Below are positions 35,887 through 43,273 of a stretch of 55,716 bases of DNA, in pieces. The position numbers and the translations under genes are program-made. This DNA is from a virus, in the IMG/VR virus record IMGVR_UViG_3300025127_000047, positions 1-55,716 of that record, one strand, 5' to 3'. The notes under the pieces are model-generated. The model was not told where the DNA came from, did not search any database, and saw only the letters and a list, made by a program, of their open reading frames with translations. Within the stretch, counting starts at the first letter, position 1; every line of letters begins with the position of its first letter.

Positions 35887-36069
35887 TTAATATTTATGAT
35901 AGATTTCTTCTGCTATGTGAAATAAGATGTCATCTCTGTCATCATCTTCACACAACCCTAATCTTTTGCTTATGTACTGCACTTCTTCTTCAAGCAATCC
36001 TTTGCTGTCATCTTCCTCAACTTGTTGCATTACTTTTTCAAATGCTTGTTCGTTATGTTGATTACTCAT
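35887..36069 (-). CDS. Small acidic hypothetical protein
   Basis: A 60-aa, strongly acidic protein (QQVEEDDSKGLLEEEVQY). It overlaps the upstream 238-aa gene by 4 nt. Acidic helical proteins like this are sometimes inhibitors or DNA mimics, but nothing here proves it. Confidence 0.55.
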   Translation of the reverse strand: MSNQHNEQAFEKVMQQVEEDDSKGLLEEEVQYISKRLGLCEDDDRDDILFHIAEEIYHKY

Positions 36070-36782
36070 TTATTGTTCTCCTCTAAGTAATAATTTAATA
36101 TCTGTTTTGTATCATTCATATCTCTATAAGTTTGGTCGCCATGCCACACCCATTTAGATATTAACCAGTGTGTATTATCTTTAGGTAATAAAGGACTGTA
36201 TGCGGACACACCAAACGCATCTAGGTTTTTTATAATATCGTCTAACCAAATAGATGAAGCACCATATCCATTGTCATAAGTTCTGCTATCGCATGAATAC
36301 CTAGAATACCTATCTTTTAAAAGTTCTAATTTATTTTCAAAAGATGTAGGAATAGTTCTATCAACATACCAGTATCTTTCGCTGTCTTTTTTTAAAAATC
36401 TTTCCATGTTCATACCATTGCCAAAGTTTCTAATAACAAACCAGTCAGGATTTTTTCTGCCTTTATATTTGTAGTCAGTAAGATTAACAAACCAAACAAC
36501 ATCTGATAAACACCACATCATTTCTTTTATAGCAAAAAAATTTTGATGTATGTATCTGTTCTCTTTAGCTTTTCTTGTTGAATTTGGATACATAAAACTA
36601 GATTTAAGTTTTACTGGATTACCAAGCAAATTTTTTAATTCATCATAAGTACAATTTAAGTATCCACTTCTATTAACCTCATTTATTACAGAAAAATAAG
36701 GACTAAATTTATTCATTGTAAAGTCTGATACATCTTTAAATCCCACGCTGTTATGAGTTTCAATAGGGTATTTATATTCCAT
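36066..36782 (-). CDS. Hypothetical protein, aromatic-rich
   Basis: A 238-aa protein rich in Tyr, Trp and Asn (for example NRYIHQNFFAIKEMMWCLSD, later SERYWYVDRTIPTSF). No signal peptide or membrane helix. It overlaps both neighbours by 1-4 nt, so it is cotranslated in the leftward operon. I do not recognise the family. Confidence 0.55.
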   Translation of the reverse strand: MEYKYPIETHNSVGFKDVSDFTMNKFSPYFSVINEVNRSGYLNCTYDELKNLLGNPVKLKSSFMYPNSTRKAKENRYIHQNFFAIKEMMWCLSDVVWFVNLTDYKYKGRKNPDWFVIRNFGNGMNMERFLKKDSERYWYVDRTIPTSFENKLELLKDRYSRYSCDSRTYDNGYGASSIWLDDIIKNLDAFGVSAYSPLLPKDNTHWLISKWVWHGDQTYRDMNDTKQILNYYLEENNK

Positions 36783-37108
36783 TACTTCTCCCAGTTAAAT
36801 TCTTGTTTTAAAGTTTCAACTTCCATCTCTATTATCTCAACGACATCTTCGTTATCTTCTTCTGTCTGCTTGAATACTAGATGTTTAGCTTTAGGTATCT
36901 TCCCGCTTTCATGTCGTTCAGGATATAAAATATCTAAGGCTCTCTGATTAACTTCAACTAAAGTATTAAATGATTTAACTAACATAAAGTCAGCATCACT
37001 TTTTTTCTTTGGTGTTCTATCTATATGCTTATAGATTTCATTACAGGTATTGATATTGGCATCAATCATTTGTCTTAAAAGTTCATTGTTATTATTTACT
37101 AAATACAT
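36782..37108 (-). CDS. Hypothetical helical protein
   Basis: A 108-aa protein with an acidic C-terminal half (TEEDNEDVVEIIEMEVETLK). The AAGGAGTAA ribosome site is clear. It shares the stop/start base with its neighbour. Function unknown. Confidence 0.55.
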   Translation of the reverse strand: MYLVNNNNELLRQMIDANINTCNEIYKHIDRTPKKKSDADFMLVKSFNTLVEVNQRALDILYPERHESGKIPKAKHLVFKQTEEDNEDVVEIIEMEVETLKQEFNWEK

Positions 37109-37110
37109 AA

Positions 37111-37827
37111 TTACTCCTTGTTAAGTATTACTTCGTTAATAGATAAAGGGTTTTCCCACATTAATTTTTTGGATAGCTTTCTATATCTGCTACCCATAAT
37201 TCTATAGTTCATCAAAGTTATTGTTGGGTCAGAATAATCCCAAACTTTGTTAGCATCTAAGACAGAATATCTTTTAATGCTTTCAGGTTTAATCTCTCCA
37301 AGATAACAGGCATTACCTAGATACTCTAAACTGTTAGTATAATCATCTTGAAATTCAGATATATTATCTCTAAAGTATTCAGTTCTAGCTGTCATATCTT
37401 CATGTCCGATAGACATAAAATAATCTTGCCACATAGTATTATTTCTTGTAGCTTGTTCCATAAAATCTTCATCAGGATAAAGATTACAGGCATCAACCTC
37501 TACTTCTAGGACTACAGGCTTTACAAAGCCATCATACATATCATCTTCGCCTATAGAACATATAGCAAAGTAAACTGCATAAGAGTTCGTGAGATACACC
37601 ATATCATTTCTACTGCGTATGGTATGTGTCCAATTACCCTCGCTGTTTCCTCTAGGATATAGCCCATCTTTAAGTATCTTATCCAAGTTATTTGTATTAG
37701 TTCCATGATAAAGAACAACTTTACCTGTGGAATAATCTTCAACTGGATAGTTCAAATCGCAGTCATTTTTTTCTTTCAAAAGATTGTCTGCCATATCTTT
37801 ATATTTTTTTAGTTCTGCTTTGTTCAC
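37111..37827 (-). CDS. ADP-ribosyltransferase-like (PARP/KptA-type fold) protein
   Basis: A 238-aa protein. Residues 37-57 read VVLYHGTNTNNLDKILKDGL, the classic start of the H-Y-E class ART/KptA fold with H41. The second block MVYLTNSYAVYFAI supplies Y78. The third block, near CYLGEIKPESIKRYSV, supplies E178. This order fits ART-superfamily enzymes that transfer ADP-ribose or related groups. Phages such as T4 inject or express ARTs to modify host proteins; DarT-type enzymes modify DNA. The actual target here is unknown. A catalytic role is inferred from three motifs only. Confidence 0.6.
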   Translation of the reverse strand: MNKAELKKYKDMADNLLKEKNDCDLNYPVEDYSTGKVVLYHGTNTNNLDKILKDGLYPRGNSEGNWTHTIRSRNDMVYLTNSYAVYFAICSIGEDDMYDGFVKPVVLEVEVDACNLYPDEDFMEQATRNNTMWQDYFMSIGHEDMTARTEYFRDNISEFQDDYTNSLEYLGNACYLGEIKPESIKRYSVLDANKVWDYSDPTITLMNYRIMGSRYRKLSKKLMWENPLSINEVILNKE

Positions 37828-37913
37828 TTTCTTAACTCCTTTTCGTTTATATAAATTGTTGCTATCAATACTATTGAAAGTATTGTGTAGCTAAGTATTT
37901 CTAGCTTAGTCAT
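37824..37913 (-). CDS. Tiny single-pass membrane protein
   Basis: A 29-aa ORF (MTKLEILSYTILSIVLIATI, then YINEKELRK). One membrane helix with a short charged tail. It overlaps the ART-like gene start by 4 nt. Resembles other tiny membrane peptides in this window (29395-29493). Confidence 0.5.
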   Translation of the reverse strand: MTKLEILSYTILSIVLIATIYINEKELRK

Positions 37914-37915
37914 TC

Positions 37916-38083
37916 TTACTCCTCATCAATAGTAATTATTTTAACTAATACTGCTCTACCACCTTTAAAAAAGTCTTTGTATTTATCTGTATCAAAGTCT
38001 TTTTTTAAGTGTTGCAGTAATTCCATTTCATTATTGCTATCGCTTATAATGTCTTTGTCGCTTATAAGTGCATATTCTTTCAT
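37916..38083 (-). CDS. Small hypothetical protein
   Basis: A 55-aa ORF (MKEYALISDKDIISDSNNEM, ending VLVKIITIDEE). The AAGGAGTAA ribosome site lies 9 nt upstream. A beta strand pair near the C-terminus is suggested. No motif known. Confidence 0.5.
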   Translation of the reverse strand: MKEYALISDKDIISDSNNEMELLQHLKKDFDTDKYKDFFKGGRAVLVKIITIDEE

Positions 38084-38106
38084 AATATTTTTTTACTCCT
38101 TATAAA

Positions 38107-38122
38107 TATTAATCTGTTAATA
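38107..38122. promoter_or_regulatory. TATTAA-N4-TTAATA palindrome (copy 5)
   Basis: Spacer TCTG, followed by AATAGG. It sits between the VWA-metallopeptidase stop and the downstream small gene, immediately before the AAGGAG ribosome site of the latter. Confidence 0.6.
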
Positions 38123-38128
38123 AATAGG

Positions 38129-39325
38129 TTATTCAACATCAACAACCTCTCCAAATTTAAAGTATCTTGATGTTCCAGTAGTAGCCCATATAACAGGATA
38201 GTCAGGCTCACTAAAACTGTCCCAACAATATCCATCAGTGAGATAAACAAGAAAGGCAATGTCATTGTCTAGCTGTTTATCTATATACTTGAATACAGGC
38301 TCATAAGCAGTACCACCACCACAAATATAATCCAACTCAACTTCTTCGCCTTGCGAATAGGTATCATATTTTCTTATACAATCATCACAATAAAGAATTG
38401 TTAGTTCTTCAAAGTTAGCAACAGGGATAATGTTGTTAATCGCATCTTGCATGAAAGCCATATCTTCTTTTGACACACTCCCGCTAATATCAAGAGCAAT
38501 AACACCTTTAGGACTAGGTTTTTTCTCAATAGATGGTAAGTACATATCTTGATATACATATCTTCTATTTGGATTATTAAAGTTATAATCATCACTAGAA
38601 GTTTTATCTAGTATCAAATTGCCTAGCACTTCTTCCCAAGATACTGATTGATGTCTAACCATATCCATAATAGATTTAAAAGCATCTCCGCCTTTACCTA
38701 CGCTTTTGGATACTTGCGTTGCATCAATAACTTTTGCATTTATTTCTTCTTCTAACTTTTGTATTTGTTCTTCGTTAGATACGCCCTCAACTTCTTCAAT
38801 GACTGCATCAATAACTTCTCCAAACATCTTGTCAGCTAAAGATTGTCTATCATCATCTCCGCTATCAGATGTATCATCAGAAGTACTATCTCCGCCATCA
38901 GTGTTAGCATCTTGTTTATCATTTTCTTTATAGACTTCTTTATACACTTTCTCTGTGGTAGAGCCTTTGTATGAGTAGTCAATCAAGCCACCCTCAGGCA
39001 GTGTAAAGCCCTCATCTATTAGAATGTAATTGATTACATAGTCTCCCGCTACATTCCAGTAGAAAGCATCTCTGTCGTTCCTACGCAAATGATGTTTAAA
39101 GACAACATGAAGCACCTCATGGGCTATCACTCCAACTACCTCAAGAAAAGTAATTTTGTGTACAAAATCAGGGTTATAAAATATTCTCTGCCCATCAACC
39201 GCCATAGTGTCAAATTGTTTGCTTTCAACAAACTCTAAATCCATAGCAAGTTTTCCATAGAAAGGATTATTTTTTAACAAGTAAACCCTAGCCTTAGTCA
39301 TTATGTTTTTTGCTTTCTTATCCAT
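38129..39325 (-). CDS. VWA-like metallopeptidase-domain protein (DUF2201 type)
   Basis: A 398-aa protein. The N-terminal domain has VIAHEVLHVVFKHHLRR, an HEXXH zinc motif (H69, E70, H73). A disordered acidic linker (about 134-162, DTSDSGDDD) follows. The C-terminal domain is VWA-like: ALDISGSVS with the MIDAS DxSxS (D279, S281, S283), then CGGGTAYEP and YLTDGYC. This two-domain layout is typical of proteins paired with MoxR ATPases, as here. In such pairs the VWA protein is the effector that binds targets for remodelling. The stop/start base is shared with the next gene. Confidence 0.8.
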   Translation of the reverse strand: MDKKAKNIMTKARVYLLKNNPFYGKLAMDLEFVESKQFDTMAVDGQRIFYNPDFVHKITFLEVVGVIAHEVLHVVFKHHLRRNDRDAFYWNVAGDYVINYILIDEGFTLPEGGLIDYSYKGSTTEKVYKEVYKENDKQDANTDGGDSTSDDTSDSGDDDRQSLADKMFGEVIDAVIEEVEGVSNEEQIQKLEEEINAKVIDATQVSKSVGKGGDAFKSIMDMVRHQSVSWEEVLGNLILDKTSSDDYNFNNPNRRYVYQDMYLPSIEKKPSPKGVIALDISGSVSKEDMAFMQDAINNIIPVANFEELTILYCDDCIRKYDTYSQGEEVELDYICGGGTAYEPVFKYIDKQLDNDIAFLVYLTDGYCWDSFSEPDYPVIWATTGTSRYFKFGEVVDVE

Positions 39326-40206
39326 TAATCAAAGTACCCCACTTTTTTATCTAAATCAGAAACAATATCTTTAGCTGTATCAGATAATTCTTTTGCTAAT
39401 TCTTTATCATCTCTAACTTTATCTGCTGTTAAATCTCTGCTATAGAATGTATCCATAGCTTTTTGATGTACTGCTTGAATACTGGCATCTCCATTGATAT
39501 TCAATGCAGGAAGCACTTCGCAAAGTTCGATAAGCTTTTCAACAGTTTTATCTCTAAATGTTTCTCCGCTATCAATCTTATCTGCAAAGTGTTTGCACAC
39601 ACCTTTAACCTTATCAACAACCGCACCAGTTATCTTTTCAACCTTTGCATCTTCTTCTGCTTTGGCATTAGCTTTCAACTCTGCTATCTCATTAGCAGGT
39701 AAGTTCACTCTAATATCATCACTAGATGGGATAGGTTTCTTGTAAATACTACATTCAAATAAACCCTCTATCTCATCTCTATCAGGGAAGTCAGAAAGAT
39801 TAAATGCAGTACCCAAATCAGTCTTAGCTTCTGCAACAATACTGTCATATTGTTTTACAAAATCTTTTACTAATTTTTCTCTGTCATTTTGATAACCAGT
39901 AAAATCTTTTTCAAACCTATCTTTTAATTCAATAGGTAATAAATAAGTTCCTTGATTATCCCATGCCAAACAATAACCGCTATAACCTGCACCGCTATAG
40001 ATAACATCAGTTCTTATCTTGCCATCAATCTTTTTGATTTCTTTCAAGATAGGACTGTTAGTAAGCTTTTTGTTTACAGTCAGTCTTGTCTCATCAATAG
40101 AATGATTATCAGCTAATTCATCTCTCAATGATTTATCAGTTTTAACACCACTCCACTTTTTTAAATTAAGTTCAATGAGTAATGCTTTATCTCTTAATTG
40201 AGCCAT
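39325..40206 (-). CDS. DUF3150-like helical protein, third member of MoxR-VWA module
   Basis: A 293-aa, mostly helical protein with charged coiled segments (about 175-290). It includes YSGAGYSGYCLAWDNQGTYL and ITGAVVDKVKGVCKHFADKI. Genes of the DUF3150 type sit between MoxR and VWA genes in some phages and plasmids, from memory, but the match here rests mostly on context. It directly abuts the VWA gene. Probably a substrate adaptor or structural partner. Confidence 0.5.
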   Translation of the reverse strand: MAQLRDKALLIELNLKKWSGVKTDKSLRDELADNHSIDETRLTVNKKLTNSPILKEIKKIDGKIRTDVIYSGAGYSGYCLAWDNQGTYLLPIELKDRFEKDFTGYQNDREKLVKDFVKQYDSIVAEAKTDLGTAFNLSDFPDRDEIEGLFECSIYKKPIPSSDDIRVNLPANEIAELKANAKAEEDAKVEKITGAVVDKVKGVCKHFADKIDSGETFRDKTVEKLIELCEVLPALNINGDASIQAVHQKAMDTFYSRDLTADKVRDDKELAKELSDTAKDIVSDLDKKVGYFD

Positions 40207-40220
40207 AAGTTCTCCTTAAA

Positions 40221-40236
40221 TATTAATTGGTTAATA
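40221..40236. promoter_or_regulatory. TATTAA-N4-TTAATA palindrome (copy 6)
   Basis: Spacer TTGG, followed by GATAAGG. It sits between the MoxR gene and the DUF3150-like gene, just before the AAGGAG ribosome site of the latter. Confidence 0.6.
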
Positions 40237-40241
40237 GATAA

Positions 40242-40257
40242 GGGGCTGTTAAGCCCC
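40242..40257 (-). terminator. GC hairpin spanning the MoxR stop codon
   Basis: GGGGCT-GTTA-AGCCCC, a 6-bp GC-rich stem including the TAA of the MoxR gene. No clean T-run follows on the minus strand, so it may be a weak terminator or an RNA-processing/stability hairpin rather than a full stop. Confidence 0.4.
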
Positions 40258-41250
40258 AATATCTTGATATTCAATTTCGTAGTCAATGTACGCTTTTGTT
40301 TTCTTCAAGCCCTCATCTCTAGCAGTAGCCATAGTCATAGCCATAACTAAAAATTCATCTTGAATTTCTTCAGTATCTTTCAAGAAATCATAGTACTTTT
40401 GGATATTGTTCTTGTTCATGTTTTTAGCTAGAACACCAACAATCAGATAAATCACATCAGATTGAAGTTCAATATCTTCAAGCACACTTTCAGGATTTTT
40501 GACTAAGTTATCAACATCAGGTAAGTTTCTGAATCTTCTCACAAATGCTGTAAACTCTGCGGAAATACCCTCTCCAATAGCACCTGCATAAAGTTCTTGC
40601 TCTATGTCGCTATCAGGGTCAGTAGCAAGTAAATTACTTGTATATTCCCATGCTCTAGGCGTTGCATTGACTGAAGCATTTTTATCAAAATGATATAAAT
40701 AATCTTCGCCTTGCCATGAAATAAAAGACAACACTTCTTGTCTTATTCTTCCAGTTTTACCGCCCCACTCAATCCACTCATCATGGCATACATCTAAGTT
40801 CAAATGAACAAATCTGTCTCCAAGAGCAGTATTGACTCTATTTGCACCTGCTTTGTCTTGCACTCTATTACCCGCACTTACAATCACAGTATCTTCAGGC
40901 AATGTGTATTCGCCAAGCTTTCTATCCTTAATCAACTGAAACAATGCGTTTTGCACAGATGGACTGCCTTGCGGAAGTTCATCAAGAAACAACAATGTTT
41001 TAGGCTGTTCATTACTAGGTAAAAATACAGGCGGATTAAAAACAGTTCTTCCATCTTTAACACTAGGTACACCTCTAAGGTCAACAGGGTCAAGTAAGGC
41101 AACCCTTACATCTTCAACCCTGTATCCCAAGTTTTCAGCTACTTTGTGGACAATCTCTGATTTACCCACTCCAACTCCACCCCATATAAAACAGGGCTGT
41201 TTGATAGAGATTAATTTCTCTATCGTTTTTTCTAATTGCTTTGCTTTCAT
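40249..41250 (-). CDS. MoxR-like AAA+ ATPase
   Basis: A 333-aa ATPase. I start at the ATG 41250 with the AGGAGTAAAT leader; an upstream in-frame ATG lacks one. Walker A is GGVGVGKSE at 24-32 (K30), Walker B is LLFLDELPQ (D90, E91), followed by sensor 1 VIVSAGNRVQD. Also seen are DLRGVPS and FQLIKDRKLGEYTLP (pore/pre-sensor loop). MoxR ATPases act with VWA partners as remodelling chaperones, and the VWA and helical partner genes follow directly. It may load or mature a phage complex or disable a host one. Confidence 0.85.
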   Translation of the reverse strand: MKAKQLEKTIEKLISIKQPCFIWGGVGVGKSEIVHKVAENLGYRVEDVRVALLDPVDLRGVPSVKDGRTVFNPPVFLPSNEQPKTLLFLDELPQGSPSVQNALFQLIKDRKLGEYTLPEDTVIVSAGNRVQDKAGANRVNTALGDRFVHLNLDVCHDEWIEWGGKTGRIRQEVLSFISWQGEDYLYHFDKNASVNATPRAWEYTSNLLATDPDSDIEQELYAGAIGEGISAEFTAFVRRFRNLPDVDNLVKNPESVLEDIELQSDVIYLIVGVLAKNMNKNNIQKYYDFLKDTEEIQDEFLVMAMTMATARDEGLKKTKAYIDYEIEYQDIGA

Positions 41251-41258
41251 ATTTACTC

Positions 41259-41402
41259 CTATAAAATTATTAAAGCCACTACAACAAGTACTAAGGCTAT
41301 AGGCTTTAGCACATACCAATTTATTCTAAACAAAAGACTTTCACTGCATTGTTTAGCAAAGTCTTTTTTGAATAGATTCCATTCTTTTTTAAATGTTTCC
41401 AT
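41259..41402 (-). CDS. Tiny C-terminally anchored membrane protein
   Basis: A 47-aa ORF (METFKKEWNLFKKDFAKQCS, then a membrane helix ALVLVVVALIIL to the end). Basic amphipathic N-terminal half. A GGAGTAAG ribosome site precedes it. It lies just upstream of MoxR in the same operon. Function unknown. Confidence 0.5.
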   Translation of the reverse strand: METFKKEWNLFKKDFAKQCSESLLFRINWYVLKPIALVLVVVALIIL

Positions 41403-41468
41403 ACTTACTCCAGTAGAAACTAATTAATTTTTCTAAATAAAAATACTGTTTCGTGGTATCTCATTCAG

Positions 41469-41489
41469 CTACAACTACCAATGTTGTAG
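41469..41489. other. 7-bp inverted repeat
   Basis: CTACAAC / GTTGTAG with a 7-nt loop in the 195-nt gap between two minus-strand genes. It may be an operator or leader hairpin. Confidence 0.4.
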
Positions 41490-41505
41490 GACAGTATAAA
41501 AAAAA

Positions 41506-41519
41506 AGTAAGTACTTACT
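41506..41519. promoter_or_regulatory. Perfect 14-bp palindrome AGTAAGTACTTACT
   Basis: Followed by ATCAGG. Nearly the same block recurs at 44364-44383 (one base different in the palindrome) and a looser version at 43844-43859. TATACT lies just beyond it in the minus-strand reading direction, so it could control a leftward promoter. Confidence 0.5.
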
Positions 41520-41533
41520 ATCAGGAAAGATAA

Positions 41534-41581
41534 GGGGCTACAGCCAATATGAATAATAGCTTTTAGGAAAGCCATAGCCCC
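41534..41581 (-). other. 12-bp hairpin in leftward leader RNA
   Basis: GGGGCTA pairs with TAGCCCC and the stem continues on the minus strand through G-U wobbles and a GC pair; on the plus strand the same positions are C-A mismatches. This orientation bias suggests the hairpin works in the leftward transcript. No T-run follows, so attenuator or RNA-stability function is possible. Confidence 0.45.
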
Positions 41582-41597
41582 ACATCTTTACAAAAGA

Positions 41598-41825
41598 TTA
41601 ATCAAAGTTAGCAACCCAACTTTGCTTTGTTTTGCCACTAGGAAGCTTTACTGCTTCTGCTTCGATAACATAATCCGCTTCAGCCAATATGTGTATCGTA
41701 TCAAACGATAATGTTTTACCGCCTTGTATTTTCAGGAACATTTTTGCAGTATCACAAACTGGATAATACAAAGTTCTTCCATACACCTTTTCAGGTCTTA
41801 CAATTATTTTAGTTTTTGTTTCCAT
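41598..41825 (-). CDS. Small hypothetical protein
   Basis: A 75-aa, beta-rich protein (KTKIIVRPEKVYGRTLYYPV). Clear AGGAGTAAATATG leader. No motif known. Ordinary small early gene of the leftward operon. Confidence 0.6.
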   Translation of the reverse strand: METKTKIIVRPEKVYGRTLYYPVCDTAKMFLKIQGGKTLSFDTIHILAEADYVIEAEAVKLPSGKTKQSWVANFD

Positions 41826-41833
41826 ATTTACTC

Positions 41834-42079
41834 CTATGTAAATTTTTTATCAAGTTGCCATAAATTAAATACTTTCATAGCATCTTCTCTAGTCAATCCT
41901 AGACTTCTTCTATTTAAAAAGAACTCTCTAGGGTCATTTTCGGGTACATCTTCAAGATGTTCGTATGTTGTCATGCCACTAGATAATTCTTCTAATTCTA
42001 GTGTAGACCACGCAATTTGTGATGAACTTGTAATAGTATCATCATTCAGATATTGCTCTGCTGTATATCCATATTTCAT
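41834..42079 (-). CDS. Small hypothetical protein
   Basis: An 81-aa protein with SSQIAWSTLELEELSSGMTT and NDPREFFLNRRSLGLTRED. The AGGAGTAAATATG leader supports the start. It lies 2 nt from the next gene. Function unknown. Confidence 0.6.
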   Translation of the reverse strand: MKYGYTAEQYLNDDTITSSSQIAWSTLELEELSSGMTTYEHLEDVPENDPREFFLNRRSLGLTREDAMKVFNLWQLDKKFT

Positions 42080-42081
42080 AT

Positions 42082-42396
42082 TTACTCCTTATTTATTCTT
42101 CCATAGTTATTAGCTTCAAGGCTTTTGACATACGCTATTGTTTCTGCAACCTCATCTGCTGTTTGATAGCTTTGAACATCATCTCCCTTGTATTTTAAAA
42201 ACTTTCCATTTGGTTTAAATATTGCTGTCTCACAATTATTACAGCTATCTAAACTGTGAAGATTGCTTTTAGCTAGAAATTTATTTGAACAATAGTTTAT
42301 TCTGCCAAATTGAATAGATACCTCATATCCATTTTCAAAAGACATATTTAAGCCTAGATAAAGTCCTTCTTTATCATCTTTTCTTATTTTTAACAT
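42082..42396 (-). CDS. Hypothetical protein with Cys motif
   Basis: A 104-aa protein. It contains INYCSNKFLAKSNLHSLDSC and then NNCETAIF, giving three Cys and a His that could bind zinc. AGGAGTAAGTATG leader. No homologue recognised. Confidence 0.6.
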   Translation of the reverse strand: MLKIRKDDKEGLYLGLNMSFENGYEVSIQFGRINYCSNKFLAKSNLHSLDSCNNCETAIFKPNGKFLKYKGDDVQSYQTADEVAETIAYVKSLEANNYGRINKE

Positions 42397-42422
42397 ACTT
42401 ACTCCTATAAAAATTTACCTAG

Positions 42423-42444
42423 AAAGCGAACAAATGTCCGCTTT
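42423..42444. terminator. Possible intercistronic terminator/attenuator hairpin
   Basis: AAAGCG and CGCTTT are separated by 10 nt. A T5 run follows on the plus strand only, while transcription here is leftward, so function is uncertain. Confidence 0.3.
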
Positions 42445-42480
42445 TTCGCCACCTTTCTGTGTTGCTTATCAATAGGTTTA

Positions 42481-42876
42481 TTAGAAATTTCTATCGTACA
42501 TTTCTTGCGTTTCATATCTATCGTGAACAGGTAGATATTTAGGTATTGGATAACCAACAAATGCTTTTAATTGTTGACAAATATCAAATGGTATTTCAGC
42601 AATTACTCCATTATTCATAGCACCAATTAAATTAGGTCTATCTTCGTTATATGGCTTCAAATGAAAGCCAAATTGTCTTCTATACTCTAATTTATAAAGA
42701 TTTTTATTATTTTTATCTTCTTCAGCAGTAGCACAATATTTGCTAAAAACCAGTTCATCTTTTCTATCTTCATTATTCCAGTCTATTTCTTTTGAAATCA
42801 CTATCTCATCAAGCCCATTGGTATAACCTTTGCTACCATATTTTGATGTAGTGATTGTTGCTGTATTAAAACTCAT
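42481..42876 (-). CDS. Hypothetical protein
   Basis: A 131-aa protein with TATITTSKYGSKGYTNGLDE, FSKYCATAEEDKNN and a late PIPKYLPVHDRYETQ. AGGAGTAAATATG leader. No signal peptide or known domain. Confidence 0.55.
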   Translation of the reverse strand: MSFNTATITTSKYGSKGYTNGLDEIVISKEIDWNNEDRKDELVFSKYCATAEEDKNNKNLYKLEYRRQFGFHLKPYNEDRPNLIGAMNNGVIAEIPFDICQQLKAFVGYPIPKYLPVHDRYETQEMYDRNF

Positions 42877-42909
42877 ATTTACTCCTATAAAAATTAATAT
42901 ATTTACCTA

Positions 42910-43173
42910 TTAAGAAATCCATTTTTGTAAGTTTGGATTATCTTCGCCTTTCATTCCATGATGTTCACAATATAATTTCATTGCACTGTCAATTCTTCTG
43001 TCAACACTACGTTTCAGTTCTTCTCTACTCCAAAAGTGCATTTTCATAGCACCATTCAGCCCCATGTATGAAACACTTTTTACATTACCATTGAATGTTG
43101 TGTCTCTATGCACATTGAAATAAAACCCTCTGTAATTCACAACAAAATCGTTTACTTTAGTTATTTTATTCAT
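42910..43173 (-). CDS. Hypothetical protein, first gene of leftward operon
   Basis: An 87-aa protein from the Met at 43173 (MNKITKVNDFVVNYRGFYFN). The AGGAGTAAATATG leader favours this start over an upstream in-frame Met. It has SYMGLNGAMKMHFWSREELK and a CEHHGMKGEDNPNL tail with possible metal ligands. Function unknown. Confidence 0.6.
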   Translation of the reverse strand: MNKITKVNDFVVNYRGFYFNVHRDTTFNGNVKSVSYMGLNGAMKMHFWSREELKRSVDRRIDSAMKLYCEHHGMKGEDNPNLQKWIS

Positions 43174-43251
43174 ATTTACTCCTAAATAAATTATGTTTCT
43201 TGTACCCTTGCGGATACTCATTCAGCTTGTTAATTCAAGGACATAATCAAA

Positions 43252-43267
43252 TATTAAATCGTTAATA
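43252..43267. promoter_or_regulatory. TATTAA-N4-TTAATA palindrome (copy 7)
   Basis: Spacer ATCG, followed by CATAAG. It lies in the long non-coding block, close to the first gene of the leftward operon. Confidence 0.6.
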
Positions 43268-43273
43268 CATAAG

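Noticed and set aside
37126-37141. A ninth TATTAA-N4-TTAATA copy
   Set aside because: The left arm reads TATTAC, one mismatch, and it lies in the 3' coding end of the ART-like gene. Kept only as a near match.
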